Assembly (NCBI GenBank): GCA_028707085.1
Contig: JAQTUW010000015.1
Span: 1-64,000 of the forward strand
From: Methylococcales bacterium
GTDB lineage: Bacteria; Pseudomonadota; Gammaproteobacteria; Methylococcales; Methylomonadaceae
DNA length: 64,000 bases
Reading direction: 5' to 3'
The position numbers and the translations under genes are program-made. Shown here piece after piece: positions 36,163 to 46,968 of the stretch (its first letter is position 1; every line of letters starts with the position of its first letter). A model generated the notes under the pieces. It searched no databases. It was not told where the DNA came from and saw nothing but the letters and a program-made list of their open reading frames with translations.

Positions 36163-37260
36163 TTGATAAAGCCTATCGATCCCAATCTCAAATACTGGCT
36201 GGCGATGTTGCGCCTTCCCGGCGTCGGCGGTCAGACCATGGCCCGTTTGCTGGCGCATTTTGCTGTTGAACAGGTTTTTTCCGTTTCCCGTAACACGCTC
36301 GGTTCGCTGGGTTTTAGCGAACAACTGATCGATACTCTGCAAAACCCGGACTGGGCGCTGGTGGAACAGGATCTGGCCTGGCTGGCGCAGCCGAACAATC
36401 ATGTTCTGACCCTGACCGATAGCCGCTATCCGCCGCAGTTGAAAGAAATCAGCCATCCGCCGCCGGTGCTGTTTGTGAAGGGCGATGTGGAATTGCTGTC
36501 CAATCCGCAAATCGCCATGGTGGGCAGCCGAAATCCATCCGCATCGGGTGAAAGGATCGCTGTGGATTTCGCCCGGGTGCTGGCCGGCGCCGGTTTTACC
36601 ATTACCAGCGGCATGGCTTTGGGGATTGATGCAGCCAGTCATCAAGGCGCCCTGGACGTCGGGGGGCGCACCATCGCCGTGGCCGGCACCGGGCTGGATC
36701 GGGTCTATCCGGCCTGCCACAAACAGTTGGCGACGCAAATTGTCGAGCGCGGCGCACTGGTGTCCGAGTTTCCGCCCGGTACACCCGCCAAAGCCAATCA
36801 TTTTCCCAGACGAAACCGCATCATCAGCGGCTTGTGTTTGGGCTTGCTGGTGGTGGAGGCGGCCCAGCAGAGCGGTTCGCTGATTACCGCGCGTCTGGCT
36901 CTGGATCAGAACCGGGAAGTGTTCGCCATTCCCGGCTCCATCCATAATCCTCTGGCGCGCGGCTGTAATGCTTTAATCAGACAAGGTGCGAAATTGGTGG
37001 AAACGGCTGAGGATATTTTTGAGGAGTTAGGTCAACATAATCAGTCACATATAGCCTACACTCCGGAAATAATGCAGACGGCGCTTGACCTGGAGCAGCA
37101 AAATCTATTGAATTTGATAGCATTCAGCCCAACAACGGTTGATGCTCTGGTTCAGGATAGCGGCTGGTCGGTAGAAGTGGTTTCGTCGATGCTGCTGGTT
37201 CTGGAACTACAGGGTTACATAGTTGCGGCGGCAGGCGGCGGCTATTTACGAATCTTATAA
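36163..37260 (+). CDS. dprA: DNA-processing protein DprA
   Basis: 365 residues from a TTG at 36163, chosen because MIKPIDPNLKYWLAMLRLPG matches the usual DprA start and an in-frame stop lies at 36148-36150. DprA loads RecA on incoming single-stranded DNA during natural transformation. Domains: N-terminal SAM-like region (RLPGVGGQTMARLLAHF), Rossmann-like core (MVGSRNPSASGERIA, SGMALGIDAASHQGAL, FPRRNRIISGL, SGSLITARLALDQ, PGSIHNPLARGCNALI) and a C-terminal winged-helix DML1 domain (LLNLIAFSPTTVDALVQDSG). It begins the dprA-smg-topA operon, with eight bases before smg. Whether the host is competent is unknown. Confidence 0.95.
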   Translation: MIKPIDPNLKYWLAMLRLPGVGGQTMARLLAHFAVEQVFSVSRNTLGSLGFSEQLIDTLQNPDWALVEQDLAWLAQPNNHVLTLTDSRYPPQLKEISHPPPVLFVKGDVELLSNPQIAMVGSRNPSASGERIAVDFARVLAGAGFTITSGMALGIDAASHQGALDVGGRTIAVAGTGLDRVYPACHKQLATQIVERGALVSEFPPGTPAKANHFPRRNRIISGLCLGLLVVEAAQQSGSLITARLALDQNREVFAIPGSIHNPLARGCNALIRQGAKLVETAEDIFEELGQHNQSHIAYTPEIMQTALDLEQQNLLNLIAFSPTTVDALVQDSGWSVEVVSSMLLVLELQGYIVAAAGGGYLRIL

Positions 37261-37268
37261 AGGCTCTA

Positions 37269-37736
37269 ATGAAAGAAGATATTTTTGATGTCCTGATTTA
37301 TCTGTTTGAAAATTATCTTGATGGGGATAGCGATAACTATCCCGATACCGATGTCATCGCCAGCGAACTGCTCGAGGCGGGTTTTCAGCAGCCCGATGTC
37401 AGCAAAGCTTTCGACTGGCTGGAATCGCTGGCCGAAATTGAAACCATTTCTGCTGTCGTTTCTTCGTCCTTCAGAATTTTCAGCGCGCAGGAGATTGCGG
37501 TTTTCGATCTTGAATGCCGGGATTTTCTGCTGTTTTTAGAGCATGGCGGCATCCTTTCCGCAGTCAATCGGGAAATTGTCATCGATAGAGCCATGGCTTT
37601 AAAGGATGAGGAGATTACCCTGGAAAGATTGAAGTGGATCGTGCTGATGGTGCTGCTGAGCCAGCCGGGAGACGGGGTTGCATTTTCCCGCATGGAAGAC
37701 ATCGTTTATGATCTGATACCCAATTCTTTACATTGA
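37269..37736 (+). CDS. smg: Smg (DUF494) family protein
   Basis: 155 residues. The N-terminus MKEDIFDVLIYLFENYLD and acidic stretch match the Smg/DUF494 family, found almost always beside dprA in beta- and gammaproteobacteria. Function is not established. Eight bases after dprA and 19 before topA. Confidence 0.92.
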   Translation: MKEDIFDVLIYLFENYLDGDSDNYPDTDVIASELLEAGFQQPDVSKAFDWLESLAEIETISAVVSSSFRIFSAQEIAVFDLECRDFLLFLEHGGILSAVNREIVIDRAMALKDEEITLERLKWIVLMVLLSQPGDGVAFSRMEDIVYDLIPNSLH

Positions 37737-37755
37737 TTTTTATTACACGGATAGC

Positions 37756-40074
37756 ATGAGCAAGAGTTTAGTCATTGTAGAGTCACCTGCGAAATGTAAG
37801 ACCATTGAAAAATATCTGGGTAAAGATTTTCAGGTTTTAGCCTCCTATGGGCATGTTCGCGATTTGATTCCCAAGGAAGGCGCGGTGGATCCGGAGAATG
37901 GATTCGCCATGAAATATCAGGTCATAGAGCGCAATCAAAAGCATTTGCAGGAAATCGGCAAAGCCATAAAAAATGTGGATACCCTCTATCTGGCGACTGA
38001 CCCGGATCGCGAAGGCGAGGCGATTTCCTGGCATGTATTCGAGCATCTCAAGGAAAAACGACTGTTGAAGGACAAGGAAGTGCTGCGGGTCGTGTTTCAC
38101 GAGATCACCAAAAAAGCCGTCACCGACGCCATTGCTCACCCGACGGAACTTTCGGTGAATATGGTCAATGCCCAGCAGGCGCGCCGGGCGCTGGATTATC
38201 TGGTCGGTTTCAATCTCTCGCCGCTATTGTGGAAAAAAATCCGTCGCGGCCTGTCGGCGGGACGGGTGCAAAGTCCGGCGCTGAGAATGATAGTCGAACG
38301 CGAACTGGAGATTGAAGCCTTTAAAAGCCGTGAATACTGGACGCATACCGCAGCAGCCATTGCCCAGGGTCAGCCTTTCAAGGCCAGACTGACCCATTAC
38401 AATGGCGAAAAACTCAATCAGTTCAGTTTTACCGGCGAAGCGCAGGCGACAGAGGTCAAACAGGCCTTATTGGACGCGGCGGATGGGGTGTTGATACCGG
38501 TCAAGCTGGAAAAAAAACAGCGTATCCGCAATCCGGCCCCGCCGTTCATCACCTCCACGCTGCAACAGGAAGCCGCCCGGAAACTGGGATTTACCACCAG
38601 ACGCACCATGATGGTGGCCCAGCAGTTGTACGAGGGTATTGATCTGGGGGGCGAAACAGTGGGCCTGATTTCCTATATGCGTACCGATTCGGTCAATCTG
38701 GCCGTAGAGGCGGTGGCCGATATTCGGGAACTGATTGCCGAAAAATTCGGCGCAGGAAATGTCCCCAAAGAACCCCGGCAGTTCAAGACTAAGTCAAAAA
38801 ATGCTCAGGAAGCGCACGAAGCCATTCGACCTACTTCTGTGCACCGACTGCCGGAACTGGTCAAGGACAGATTGAGCGTCGAGCAATACAAGCTTTACGA
38901 TCTGATCTGGAAACGTACCGTCGCCTGTCAGATGATTCACGCCACCCTGAATCAGGTGGCGGTCGATCTGAATTGCGGCAGCGATAAAAATGTTTTCAGA
39001 GCCACCGGCTCGACAGTCACCAACCCCGGTTTCATGGCGGTTTATCTGGAAGGCAAGGATGACAGCAAGGATGCCGCCGACGATCAGGAAAGCCTGTTGC
39101 CGCCGATGGAAGAGGGCCGGCCGGTGGTCTTGCACGACATTAGCGCGGATCAACATTTTACCGAGCCGCCGCCGCGCTATAGCGAGGCCAGTCTGGTCAA
39201 TGCCCTGGAGCAGCACGGCATTGGTCGGCCGTCTACCTACGCCACCATCATCAGCACCCTGCAAAACCGTGAATACGTCACGCTCGACAATAAACGTTTT
39301 TACCCGACCGATGTGGGGCGCATCGTCAACAAGTTTCTGACCGAGCATTTTACCAAATATGTGGATTATGGTTTTACCGCCAATCTGGAAGACGATCTCG
39401 ATGCGGTCGCCCGTGGCGAAAAGGACTGGATTCCGCTGATGAACGATTTCTGGCGGCCTTTCACAGAACTGATCAAGGAAAAGGATGAAAGCGTCCAGCG
39501 CAAGGACGTCACCCAGGAAAGCATCGATGAAAAGTGTCCGGAATGCGGCAGTGCGCTGTCGATACGGCTGGGCCGCAATGGCCGTTTTATTGGCTGCACC
39601 AATTATCCGACCTGTTCCTATACCCGTAATCTGGGAGACGAAAATCAGGCGGCCTCTCAGGAACCGGAAATCGTGGAAGGCCGAGTTTGTCCACAATGCG
39701 CTTCCCCGCTGGTGATTAAAATCGGCCGTTACGGCAAGTTTGTCGGCTGTAGCGCTTATCCGGCCTGTAAACATATAGAGCCGCTGGAGAAACCGCTGGA
39801 TACCGGCGTAACCTGTCCGCAATGCCGGACAGGCGTGATACTCAAGCGCAAAGCGCGTAGCGGCAAGATATTCTATTCCTGTTCGGGTTACCCCAAATGC
39901 GATTATGCTTTATGGGATGCGCCTATCCAGGAAAGTTGCCCTGATTGTAACTGGCCGATTTTGACCTTAAAAACCACCAAACGTCGTGGTACGGAAAAAG
40001 TCTGCCCGCAAAAGGACTGTAAATACGCCACGCCTTACGAGGGCGATCCTGAGGATGTAAACGGCCCGGCCTGA
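37756..40074 (+). CDS. topA: DNA topoisomerase I
   Basis: 772 residues (E. coli TopA is 865). Relaxes negatively supercoiled DNA. Toprim domain at the start (LVIVESPAKCKTIEKYL, DPDREGEAISWHV with the metal-binding DxDxE). Active-site Tyr in GLISYMRTDSVNL. Downstream blocks IGRPSTYATIISTLQNREYV and SAGRVQSPALRMIVE fit the family. The C-terminus has four zinc-ribbon units (CPECGSALSI, CPQCASPLVI, CPQCRTGVIL, CPDCNWPILT), the last with a reduced Cys set. Last gene of the dprA-smg-topA operon; converges on the DUF192 gene 17 bp away. Confidence 0.97.
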   Translation: MSKSLVIVESPAKCKTIEKYLGKDFQVLASYGHVRDLIPKEGAVDPENGFAMKYQVIERNQKHLQEIGKAIKNVDTLYLATDPDREGEAISWHVFEHLKEKRLLKDKEVLRVVFHEITKKAVTDAIAHPTELSVNMVNAQQARRALDYLVGFNLSPLLWKKIRRGLSAGRVQSPALRMIVERELEIEAFKSREYWTHTAAAIAQGQPFKARLTHYNGEKLNQFSFTGEAQATEVKQALLDAADGVLIPVKLEKKQRIRNPAPPFITSTLQQEAARKLGFTTRRTMMVAQQLYEGIDLGGETVGLISYMRTDSVNLAVEAVADIRELIAEKFGAGNVPKEPRQFKTKSKNAQEAHEAIRPTSVHRLPELVKDRLSVEQYKLYDLIWKRTVACQMIHATLNQVAVDLNCGSDKNVFRATGSTVTNPGFMAVYLEGKDDSKDAADDQESLLPPMEEGRPVVLHDISADQHFTEPPPRYSEASLVNALEQHGIGRPSTYATIISTLQNREYVTLDNKRFYPTDVGRIVNKFLTEHFTKYVDYGFTANLEDDLDAVARGEKDWIPLMNDFWRPFTELIKEKDESVQRKDVTQESIDEKCPECGSALSIRLGRNGRFIGCTNYPTCSYTRNLGDENQAASQEPEIVEGRVCPQCASPLVIKIGRYGKFVGCSAYPACKHIEPLEKPLDTGVTCPQCRTGVILKRKARSGKIFYSCSGYPKCDYALWDAPIQESCPDCNWPILTLKTTKRRGTEKVCPQKDCKYATPYEGDPEDVNGPA

Positions 40075-40084
40075 CCAAAAATGC

Positions 40085-40110
40085 CCGGCTGTCAGGGTAG
40101 CAACAGCCGG
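40085..40110. terminator. Hairpin between topA and the DUF192 gene
   Basis: CCGGCTGT (40085-40092) pairs with ACAGCCGG (40103-40110). It overlaps the last codons of the leftward DUF192 gene and lies 10 bases after the topA stop, so it could end both transcripts. T-runs are short. Confidence 0.35.
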
Positions 40111-40547
40111 TCGCCGATTTTTAAATCATGGTGTTTTATATAATTTGCATTGACTTCCAGCATGTACATTGCGGGCGCTGCCGAATCAAAAATTCGGCAG
40201 GGATCGTGCCGGCAAGGCTGCAAATTTTCCAGGATGGAAATGATCCGGCCGTCAGGACTTAAAAACAGTACATCCAGAGCCAACAGGGTGTTCTTCATCC
40301 AGACGCTACGCGGGGCCTGATCGGTATACCTGAACAGCATTCCCTGGTTTTCGCCCATTCCGGTTCTGTGCATTAGCCCTTTCCGGCGCAGCTCCGCTGT
40401 GGAGACGATTTCCGCCGCGATGGCGAACCGACGGTCGGCGGAACGTATCACGCCTGTTGTTACCGGTTTCTGGTCGTCCGCCGCCGAAAACACTGTTGGC
40501 GCAAACAGGAATAGGGCGATTGTGCTAAAAATCGGGCGAATATTCAT
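40092..40547 (-). CDS. DUF192 exported protein
   Basis: 151 residues from the ATG at 40547 (MNIRPIFSTIALFLFAPTVF is a signal peptide ending at SAAD). The domain has the DUF192 blocks ELRRKGLMHRTGMGENQGML, RSVWMKNTLLALDVLFLSPD, MYMLEVNANYIKHHDLKIGD. These small periplasmic proteins are widespread and structurally known, but their role is not settled. The gene is single, between topA and tRNA-Leu. Confidence 0.9.
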   Translation of the reverse strand: MNIRPIFSTIALFLFAPTVFSAADDQKPVTTGVIRSADRRFAIAAEIVSTAELRRKGLMHRTGMGENQGMLFRYTDQAPRSVWMKNTLLALDVLFLSPDGRIISILENLQPCRHDPCRIFDSAAPAMYMLEVNANYIKHHDLKIGDRLLLP

Positions 40548-40567
40548 GTAAAAAGCCATTAATTAGG

Positions 40568-40596
40568 TTGTTTTTAAAAACTGCGCTGATTATAAT
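40568..40596 (+). promoter_or_regulatory. Promoter of tRNA-Leu
   Basis: TTGTTT (40568-40573) and TATAAT (40591-40596) are 17 bp apart, and the tRNA begins 14 bases after the -10 box. Confidence 0.65.
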
Positions 40597-40609
40597 GCTT
40601 TGCTGATTT

Positions 40610-40693
<84 letters not shown>

Positions 40694-41028
40694 TCTACAG
40701 GTTATGGCGTTTCGAAAGGATATAATGTGGTGCAATATCAATCGCCAGACAGTTTATATGCCCGGTTTTTTGTTTAATCTCCCGGACAGGGAAGAATGAA
40801 GGCCAGACGACGCCACGAAATAGTAGTGTCGGGACAGGCAACTGGCGGCCGGGCATGTTTTTTACAGAAAATCGTCCCAACCGACTGACGTTGTGTTAAT
40901 CCCGCGACTGCGAATTGATGGTCTTCTACCGTCCCGGCAATATAAATCGCACTTGACGGAACGCACAGCTACCAAAATTTCAAATGCGGCGACTATAATT
41001 CCTTTTATAATTTTTTTGAGGTAATGCA
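40694..41028. other. Intergenic region before tig with complementary blocks
   Basis: 335 bp without a supported gene. CGCCAG (near 40743) and ATGCCCGG (40758-40765) are complementary to CTGGCG (near 40842) and CCGGGCAT (40849-40856), in the order A-B-A'-B'. TATAAT occurs at 40994-40999, about 30 bases before the tig ATG, but without a good -35 box. A promoter for the tig operon must be here. Confidence 0.35.
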
Positions 41029-42336
41029 ATGCAAGTTACTGTCGAGAAGACATCTGAGTTAAACCGAAAAATGATTGTCAGCATCCCTGATACGGTCGTT
41101 CAGGAAAAAATGGAAACTCGCTTTAAATCACTTGCCCGGGAAGTCAAGATAGACGGTTTCCGTCCCGGAAAAGCGCCTGCCAAAGTGATCAGGCAGCTTT
41201 ATGGCGAAAGAGTCAGAAACGAAATAACCGGTGATCTGATTCAGTCAACCTATTTTGAGGCATTGCAGCAACAGAATCTGACGCCTGCCGGCCAGCCGCA
41301 TATTCTGCCCTCCGATGCGGCCGAACACTTTGAATACATCGCCGAATTCGAAGTCTATCCGGAAGTGTCGCTGGATGGAGTCAGTGAATTGCAGATCAGT
41401 CGTCCGGTTGCGGAAGTGACGGAAGACGATGTCGACAGTATGATCGAAAAATTGAGACTGCAGAAAAAAACCTGGAACGAGGCTCATCGTGCGTCGCAAG
41501 ACGGGGATCAGGTTACATTGCATTTTTCCGGGGAATCCGAAAGTGAAAATTTTACCGGCGGTAAAGCCGAAAATCAGAAGATAGAAATTGGCTCCGGACA
41601 GATGATGCCCGGTTTTGAAGAGGAAGTTACCGGTCTGACGGCGGGCGAGCATAAAACCTTCCCAATTTCATTTCCTGAAAACTACCACAACACAAATCTG
41701 GCCGGCAAGATGGCGACATTCGAAGTGGAGGTTGTCAGTGTCGAGGAGCCGGTATTGCCGGAGGCGGATGCCGAGTTTATCAAATCCTATGGTGTGGATT
41801 CGGGCGATTATGTGGAATTTCGCGCCGATGTCAAAGCCAATATGGAAAGGGAATTGCAGCAAGGTCTAAAAAACCGCCTAAAGCATGCCGTATTGAATGC
41901 ATTGTATGATACTATCCAAATTCCCACCCCAAACGCCTTGATAGATCAGGAAGTCGACGCCATGATGCGTCCTTTCGCAGAGCGTGCGGTGTCTATGGGG
42001 CAAAAGCTGGAGAATCTGCAGTTACCCAAAGATGTTTTCGAAACTCAAGCCAGACGGCGTGTGGCGCTGAGCCTGATCATGGGCGAAATTATCCAGAAAA
42101 ATGATATAAAAATCGATGCGACCAAAGTTTTTTCGGTCATAGAGGATATGGCCAAGAGCTATGAAAAACCCGAAGATGTCATTAACTGGTATTATTCAGA
42201 CGACAATCGTCTGAACGATGTCCGGCAAATGGTATTGGAAGACCAAACCATAGAATGGATAGTCAGTCAGGCGAAAGTCGCTGATGAAACACTTGGTTTC
42301 AACGAGGTAATGGATAAACAGCAGCAAGAGGCCTAA
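41029..42336 (+). CDS. tig: Trigger factor
   Basis: 435 residues. Ribosome-associated chaperone that meets nascent chains. N-terminal ribosome-binding domain with the signature [20 protein letters not shown] (residues about 40-60), a central FKBP-like domain ([37 protein letters not shown]) and a C-terminal helical domain. TTGAGG lies shortly before the ATG. clpP starts one base after the stop, so the pair is co-transcribed, as in E. coli. Confidence 0.97.
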   Translation: MQVTVEKTSELNRKMIVSIPDTVVQEKMETRFKSLAREVKIDGFRPGKAPAKVIRQLYGERVRNEITGDLIQSTYFEALQQQNLTPAGQPHILPSDAAEHFEYIAEFEVYPEVSLDGVSELQISRPVAEVTEDDVDSMIEKLRLQKKTWNEAHRASQDGDQVTLHFSGESESENFTGGKAENQKIEIGSGQMMPGFEEEVTGLTAGEHKTFPISFPENYHNTNLAGKMATFEVEVVSVEEPVLPEADAEFIKSYGVDSGDYVEFRADVKANMERELQQGLKNRLKHAVLNALYDTIQIPTPNALIDQEVDAMMRPFAERAVSMGQKLENLQLPKDVFETQARRRVALSLIMGEIIQKNDIKIDATKVFSVIEDMAKSYEKPEDVINWYYSDDNRLNDVRQMVLEDQTIEWIVSQAKVADETLGFNEVMDKQQQEA

Positions 42337-42337
42337 T

Positions 42338-42973
42338 ATGTACAAAACAAGTAATAATCAGGATGTCATGGGGCCGTATGCCGCAGGTGGACTGGTGCCC
42401 ATCGTGGTCGAACAGACTGCGCGAGGCGAACGCTCATACGATATCTATTCCCGGCTGTTAAAAGAACGGGTGATCTTTCTGGTTGGCCAGGTTGAAGATT
42501 ACATGGCCAATCTGGTTGTCGCGCAGTTGTTATTTCTGGAGTCCGAAAATCCGGACAAGGACATTCATCTGTATATTAACTCCCCTGGCGGCTCCGTCAC
42601 TGCCGGGATGTCGATTTACGATACCATGCAGTTCATCAAACCGGACGTCAGCACCATGTGCATCGGTCAGGCCGCCAGCATGGGCGCATTGCTGCTCGCC
42701 GGCGGCGCGACAGGCAAACGCTATTGCCTGCCCCATTCCAGAGTGATGATCCATCAGCCGCTGGGCGGTTTTCAGGGCCAGGCTTCCGACATTGATATTC
42801 ACGCCAAGGAAATTTTGTCCATCCGCGACAAGCTCAACCGGGTTCTGGCCCATCACACCGGTCAAACCCTCAAAAGAATCCAGCAGGATACAGACCGGGA
42901 TAATTTCTTAAGTCCCGAGCAAGCGGTCGACTATGGACTGATAGACAAGGTTTTGAGCAGTCGCGTGGCGTAA
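42338..42973 (+). CDS. clpP: ATP-dependent Clp protease proteolytic subunit
   Basis: 211 residues. Serine protease that forms the two-ring chamber used by ClpX. The catalytic triad is Ser114 ([10 protein letters not shown]), His139 ([11 protein letters not shown]) and Asp188 (DTDRDNF), matching E. coli Ser111/His136/Asp185 with a three-residue shift. A short N-terminal propeptide is expected. It follows tig by one base and precedes clpX by 96 bp, with a strong hairpin between them. Confidence 0.98.
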   Translation: MYKTSNNQDVMGPYAAGGLVPIVVEQTARGERSYDIYSRLLKERVIFLVGQVEDYMANLVVAQLLFLESENPDKDIHLYINSPGGSVTAGMSIYDTMQFIKPDVSTMCIGQAASMGALLLAGGATGKRYCLPHSRVMIHQPLGGFQGQASDIDIHAKEILSIRDKLNRVLAHHTGQTLKRIQQDTDRDNFLSPEQAVDYGLIDKVLSSRVA

Positions 42974-43016
42974 CTTTCCGCTCGCGGCAGGCGGCTGATT
43001 CGGAAAATTGTAAATT

Positions 43017-43047
43017 GGCGCCGCTCTTCAGGCTGAAGAGCGGCGCC
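43017..43047 (+). other. Strong hairpin between clpP and clpX, no T-run
   Basis: GGCGCCGCTCTTCA (43017-43030) pairs perfectly with TGAAGAGCGGCGCC (43034-43047) around GGC. There is no T-run after it, so it does not look like an ordinary terminator. It ends 22 bases before the clpX ATG. Confidence 0.7.
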
Positions 43048-43069
43048 GGGTAATGGTGTAGAGGTATCC

Positions 43070-44344
43070 ATGAGCAAAGACAAAAAAGGTAAGGACGAAG
43101 ACAAGCTTCTTTACTGCTCTTTTTGTGGTAAAAGTCAGAACGAAGTGCGCAAGCTGATAGCGGGGCCTTCGGTGTATGTATGTGATGAGTGCGTGGAACT
43201 TTGCAATGACATCATCCGGGATGAGATGTCGGAAGAGGAAGCGGTTGTTGGCGGCACGGCCCTGCCCAAGCCCAAGGAAATCAAGCTGGAACTGGATGGT
43301 TATGTCATAGGCCAGGATAAGGCCAAAAGAATTCTGGCGGTCGCCGTTTACAATCACTACAAACGCCTGCGCAACAACAGCAAGAAGCACAGTGTCGAAC
43401 TGGCGAAAAGCAATATTCTGCTGATAGGTCCGACCGGCTCGGGCAAAACCCTGCTGGCGGAAACGCTGGCCAGGCTGCTGGACGTGCCGTTTACCATCGC
43501 CGACGCCACAACCCTTACCGAAGCGGGCTACGTCGGCGAGGATGTTGAAAACATCATTCTGAAGATCCTGCAAAAATGCGACTATGATGTCGAAAAAGCG
43601 GAATCCGGCATTGTTTACATCGATGAGATCGACAAGATTTCCAGAAAATCCGACAACCCCTCCATCACCCGGGATGTGTCCGGAGAAGGCGTTCAGCAGG
43701 CATTGCTGAAACTGATAGAAGGCACTATCGCCTCCGTGCCGCCACAGGGTGGACGCAAACACCCGCAACAGGATTTTTTGCAGGTCAATACCGCAAATAT
43801 TCTGTTCATAGTCGGCGGGGCGTTTTCCGGTCTGGACAAGGTTATCAAGAACCGCACCGAAAAAGGCGGCATCGGCTTTTCGGCGGAAGTCAAAAGCAAG
43901 GATAGCAGTCAGGGCGCGAGAGAAAGCTTTGCGGATGTTCGCGCCGAAGACCTGATCAAATACGGGCTGATTCCGGAATTTGTCGGCCGTCTGCCCGTGG
44001 TCGCCACGCTGGAAGAGCTGGACGAATCCGCCTTGATCCAGATACTTACCGAACCTAAAAACGCCCTGATCAAACAGTACAAACACCTGTTTGAAATGGA
44101 AGGCGCGGAACTGGAATTCCGCGAAGACTCGCTAAGAGCTATCGCCCGTAAATCCATGGAAAGAAAAACCGGCGCCCGTGGCTTAAGAACCATAGTCGAA
44201 AATGTGCTGCTCGACACCATGTATGAATTGCCGTCCAATGACCAAATATCCAAGGTTGTCATCGATGAATCCGTGATTTTGGGCAATTCGGAACCCATCC
44301 TGGTTTATGAGTCCGAGCAACGGCGAGTTGCGACCGATTCCTAA
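43070..44344 (+). CDS. clpX: ClpX ATPase, specificity subunit of Clp protease
   Basis: 424 residues, the same length as E. coli ClpX. N-terminal zinc-binding domain ([20 protein letters not shown]), Walker [13 protein letters not shown], Walker [11 protein letters not shown], pore loop near GYVGEDVE and the IGF-like loop GGIGFSAEV that docks on ClpP. It unfolds substrates and passes them to ClpP. Followed by a terminator and then lon. Confidence 0.98.
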   Translation: MSKDKKGKDEDKLLYCSFCGKSQNEVRKLIAGPSVYVCDECVELCNDIIRDEMSEEEAVVGGTALPKPKEIKLELDGYVIGQDKAKRILAVAVYNHYKRLRNNSKKHSVELAKSNILLIGPTGSGKTLLAETLARLLDVPFTIADATTLTEAGYVGEDVENIILKILQKCDYDVEKAESGIVYIDEIDKISRKSDNPSITRDVSGEGVQQALLKLIEGTIASVPPQGGRKHPQQDFLQVNTANILFIVGGAFSGLDKVIKNRTEKGGIGFSAEVKSKDSSQGARESFADVRAEDLIKYGLIPEFVGRLPVVATLEELDESALIQILTEPKNALIKQYKHLFEMEGAELEFREDSLRAIARKSMERKTGARGLRTIVENVLLDTMYELPSNDQISKVVIDESVILGNSEPILVYESEQRRVATDS

Positions 44345-44370
44345 TCGCAGACTGTTAGCCTGTTTAAACA

Positions 44371-44397
44371 AAAGGGTCTTTACAAGGCCCTTTTTTT
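44371..44397 (+). terminator. Rho-independent terminator after clpX
   Basis: AAAGGGTCTT (44371-44380) pairs with AAGGCCCTTT (44384-44393) with one G-T pair and a three-base loop, followed by more T's to 44397. Confidence 0.8.
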
Positions 44398-44412
44398 GGC
44401 CGTTAAAAAATA

Positions 44413-44440
44413 CTTGTTTTTTAAATGTTCGTCCTCATAT
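44413..44440 (+). promoter_or_regulatory. Possible sigma-32 heat-shock promoter of lon
   Basis: CTTGTTT (44413-44419), 13 bases, then CCTCATAT (44433-44440). The consensus is CTTGAAA, 11-16 bases, CCCCATNT. The -10 half fits well and the -35 half only in part. It lies about 45 bp before the lon ATG, and lon is a classical heat-shock gene. Confidence 0.45.
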
Positions 44441-44485
44441 AGGATTACAATGAAATCCGGCTAAAATCCTGCCAAAGGAAACAAA

Positions 44486-46903
44486 ATGATGACCCAGAAC
44501 AATACCGAAGACGAATTGATTCCCGTGTTGCCGCTACGCGATGTCGTAGTCTATCCGCACATGGTGATCCCCCTATTTGTCGGCCGCGGCATGTCCATAG
44601 ACGCGCTCGACGCCGCCATCAGAAATGATAAACAGGTTTTGCTGGTCGCCCAAAAGCAGGCCGAGGTCGATGAGCCGGGCTTTGAAGACTTGTATCGGGT
44701 CGGTACGCTGGCGAATATTCTGCAACTCCTCAAACTGCCAGATGGCACAGTAAAAGTCCTGGTTGAAGGTACGCATCGCTGTTCAATCCTCAAATATCAG
44801 GAAATTGACAATTATTGCGCGGCGACAGTCAAGGAACTGGAAGACGAAGTGCAGATTTCCGAACAGGAGCTGGACGTGCTGCAACGCACCGCCATCAGCT
44901 CCTTTGACCAATATGTCAAACTGAACAATAAAATTCCGCCGGAAGTGTTGAATTCTTTGGCCGGTATTGATGACGCCAGCCGGCTGGCGGATACCATGGC
45001 CGCGCATATGGCTCTGAAAGTCGAAGAAAAGCAGTCCATGCTGGAAATGCTGGATGTCGCCAAGCGGCTGGAAAATTTGATGACCCTGATGGAAGGCGAA
45101 GTCGATATCCTGGAAATGGAAAAGAAAATTCGTGGCCGGGTCAAAAAGCAAATGGAAAAAAATCAGCGCGAGTACTATTTGAATGAGCAAATGAAAGCGA
45201 TTCAGAAAGAGCTGGGCGAAATGGACGAAGCCAGTAACGAAGTCGAAGAACTGGAAAAGAAAATTGCCGCCGCCGGCATGTCCGCCGAAGCCAAAACCAA
45301 GGCGACCGCCGAACTGAACAAGCTGAAACTGATGTCGCCCATGTCTGCCGAAGCCACCGTGGTGCGGAATTATATCGACTGGATGGTCAACGTCCCCTGG
45401 AAAAAGAAAACTAAGGTGCGGCACGATTTAAAACTGGCCGAAGATGTGCTGGAAGCCGAACACTACGGTCTGGACAGAGTCAAGGAGCGGATACTCGAAT
45501 ATCTGGCTGTTCAGCAGCGGGTGAAACAGTTGAAAGGGCCTATCCTGTGTCTGGTAGGGCCTCCGGGGGTGGGTAAAACCTCGCTAGGCCAGTCCATTGC
45601 TCGCGCCACCAACCGCAAATATGTGCGCATGGCGCTGGGCGGCGTGCGCGACGAGGCGGAAATCCGCGGCCACCGGCGTACCTATATCGGTTCCATGCCA
45701 GGCAAGATTCTGCAAAATCTGTCCAAGATCAAAACCCGTAATCCGATGTTTTTACTGGATGAAATCGACAAGATGGCGGCGGATTTCCGCGGCGATCCGG
45801 CCTCGGCTTTGCTGGAGGTGCTGGATCCGGAACAGAATCATGCTTTTGCCGACCACTACCTGGAAGTTGATTTCGATTTGTCCGATGTGATGTTTGTGGC
45901 CACGGCCAATACTTTGAATATCCCTGCGCCATTAATGGATAGAATGGAAATCATCCGGCTGTCGGGCTATACCGAAGATGAAAAAATCAATATCGCTACC
46001 CGTTTTCTGATACCGAAGCAGCTCAAAAACAATGGTCTGTCTGCCGCGGAAATCCATATCGGCGAAACGGCGGTCAGGGACATCGTCAGGTATTACACTC
46101 GCGAAGCCGGGGTGAGAAGCCTGGAGCGGGAAATCTCCAAGATCTGCCGGAAAGTGGTGAAAAGTCTGATGTTGAAGGCTAAAAAAATCAAGGTTAACGT
46201 CAGCGAAAAGAATCTGGAAAAATATCTCGGCGTCCGCCGTTTCAGCTACGGCATAGCCGAAGACAAGGATCAGATCGGACAGGTGACCGGTCTGGCCTGG
46301 ACAGAGGTCGGCGGCGAGTTGCTGACCATCGAAACTGCAGTCATGCCCGGCAAGGGCAAGCAACTGGCGACCGGCAAGCTGGGCGATGTCATGAAGGAAT
46401 CCATCGAAGCGGCGGTGACAGTGGTCAGAAGCCGGGCGGACATCCTGGGCATAGACAATGAAGTGTTTCAGAAAAACGATATTCATATCCATGTTCCCGA
46501 AGGCGCTACGCCCAAGGACGGCCCCAGCGCCGGTATCGGCATGTGCACCGCCATTATTTCGGCGCTGACCAAAATACCGGTGCGCGCCGATGTGGCCATG
46601 ACCGGGGAGATCACCCTGCGCGGAGAAGTCTTGCCAATTGGCGGATTAAAGGAAAAATTACTGGCTGCGCACCGGGGCGGCATTACCACGGTGGTGATTC
46701 CTGCGGAAAACGAGAAAGATCTGGTGGAAATTCCCGAGAACATCAAAAAAAATCTGACCATTAAATGCGTACGCTGGATTGACGAGGTGCTGGATATCGC
46801 CCTGCAATATCTGCCCACCCCGGTTGAAGTGATCAATGACAGGGTCGATACGGCCGCTGTCGGCAAGACCGAGATCAAACCCAAGACAGTTGTTGCTCAT
46901 TAA
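44486..46903 (+). CDS. lon: ATP-dependent protease Lon
   Basis: 805 residues (E. coli Lon is 784). N-terminal substrate-binding domain ([20 protein letters not shown]), a coiled-coil region ([20 protein letters not shown]), an AAA+ module (Walker [26 protein letters not shown]) and a C-terminal serine protease domain with catalytic Ser in [11 protein letters not shown] and Lys in [14 protein letters not shown]. Degrades misfolded and regulatory proteins. AAAGGAAAC precedes the ATG. Confidence 0.98.
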   Translation: MMTQNNTEDELIPVLPLRDVVVYPHMVIPLFVGRGMSIDALDAAIRNDKQVLLVAQKQAEVDEPGFEDLYRVGTLANILQLLKLPDGTVKVLVEGTHRCSILKYQEIDNYCAATVKELEDEVQISEQELDVLQRTAISSFDQYVKLNNKIPPEVLNSLAGIDDASRLADTMAAHMALKVEEKQSMLEMLDVAKRLENLMTLMEGEVDILEMEKKIRGRVKKQMEKNQREYYLNEQMKAIQKELGEMDEASNEVEELEKKIAAAGMSAEAKTKATAELNKLKLMSPMSAEATVVRNYIDWMVNVPWKKKTKVRHDLKLAEDVLEAEHYGLDRVKERILEYLAVQQRVKQLKGPILCLVGPPGVGKTSLGQSIARATNRKYVRMALGGVRDEAEIRGHRRTYIGSMPGKILQNLSKIKTRNPMFLLDEIDKMAADFRGDPASALLEVLDPEQNHAFADHYLEVDFDLSDVMFVATANTLNIPAPLMDRMEIIRLSGYTEDEKINIATRFLIPKQLKNNGLSAAEIHIGETAVRDIVRYYTREAGVRSLEREISKICRKVVKSLMLKAKKIKVNVSEKNLEKYLGVRRFSYGIAEDKDQIGQVTGLAWTEVGGELLTIETAVMPGKGKQLATGKLGDVMKESIEAAVTVVRSRADILGIDNEVFQKNDIHIHVPEGATPKDGPSAGIGMCTAIISALTKIPVRADVAMTGEITLRGEVLPIGGLKEKLLAAHRGGITTVVIPAENEKDLVEIPENIKKNLTIKCVRWIDEVLDIALQYLPTPVEVINDRVDTAAVGKTEIKPKTVVAH

Positions 46904-46968
46904 TTGCAATTTAGAGTTCCGGCTGGGCTGAAAACCATAAATAACGCGGCTTTCAGCATGAGCGGCAC

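Noticed and set aside
40953..40999. TTGACG and TATAAT as a tig promoter pair
   Set aside because: The two elements are about 35 bp apart, far too distant to act as one promoter; TATAAT alone has no matching -35 box.
43028..44086. Open frame of 352 codons antisense to clpX
   Set aside because: The plus strand encodes a full-length ClpX with all motifs; the antisense frame is Phe/Gln-rich noise.
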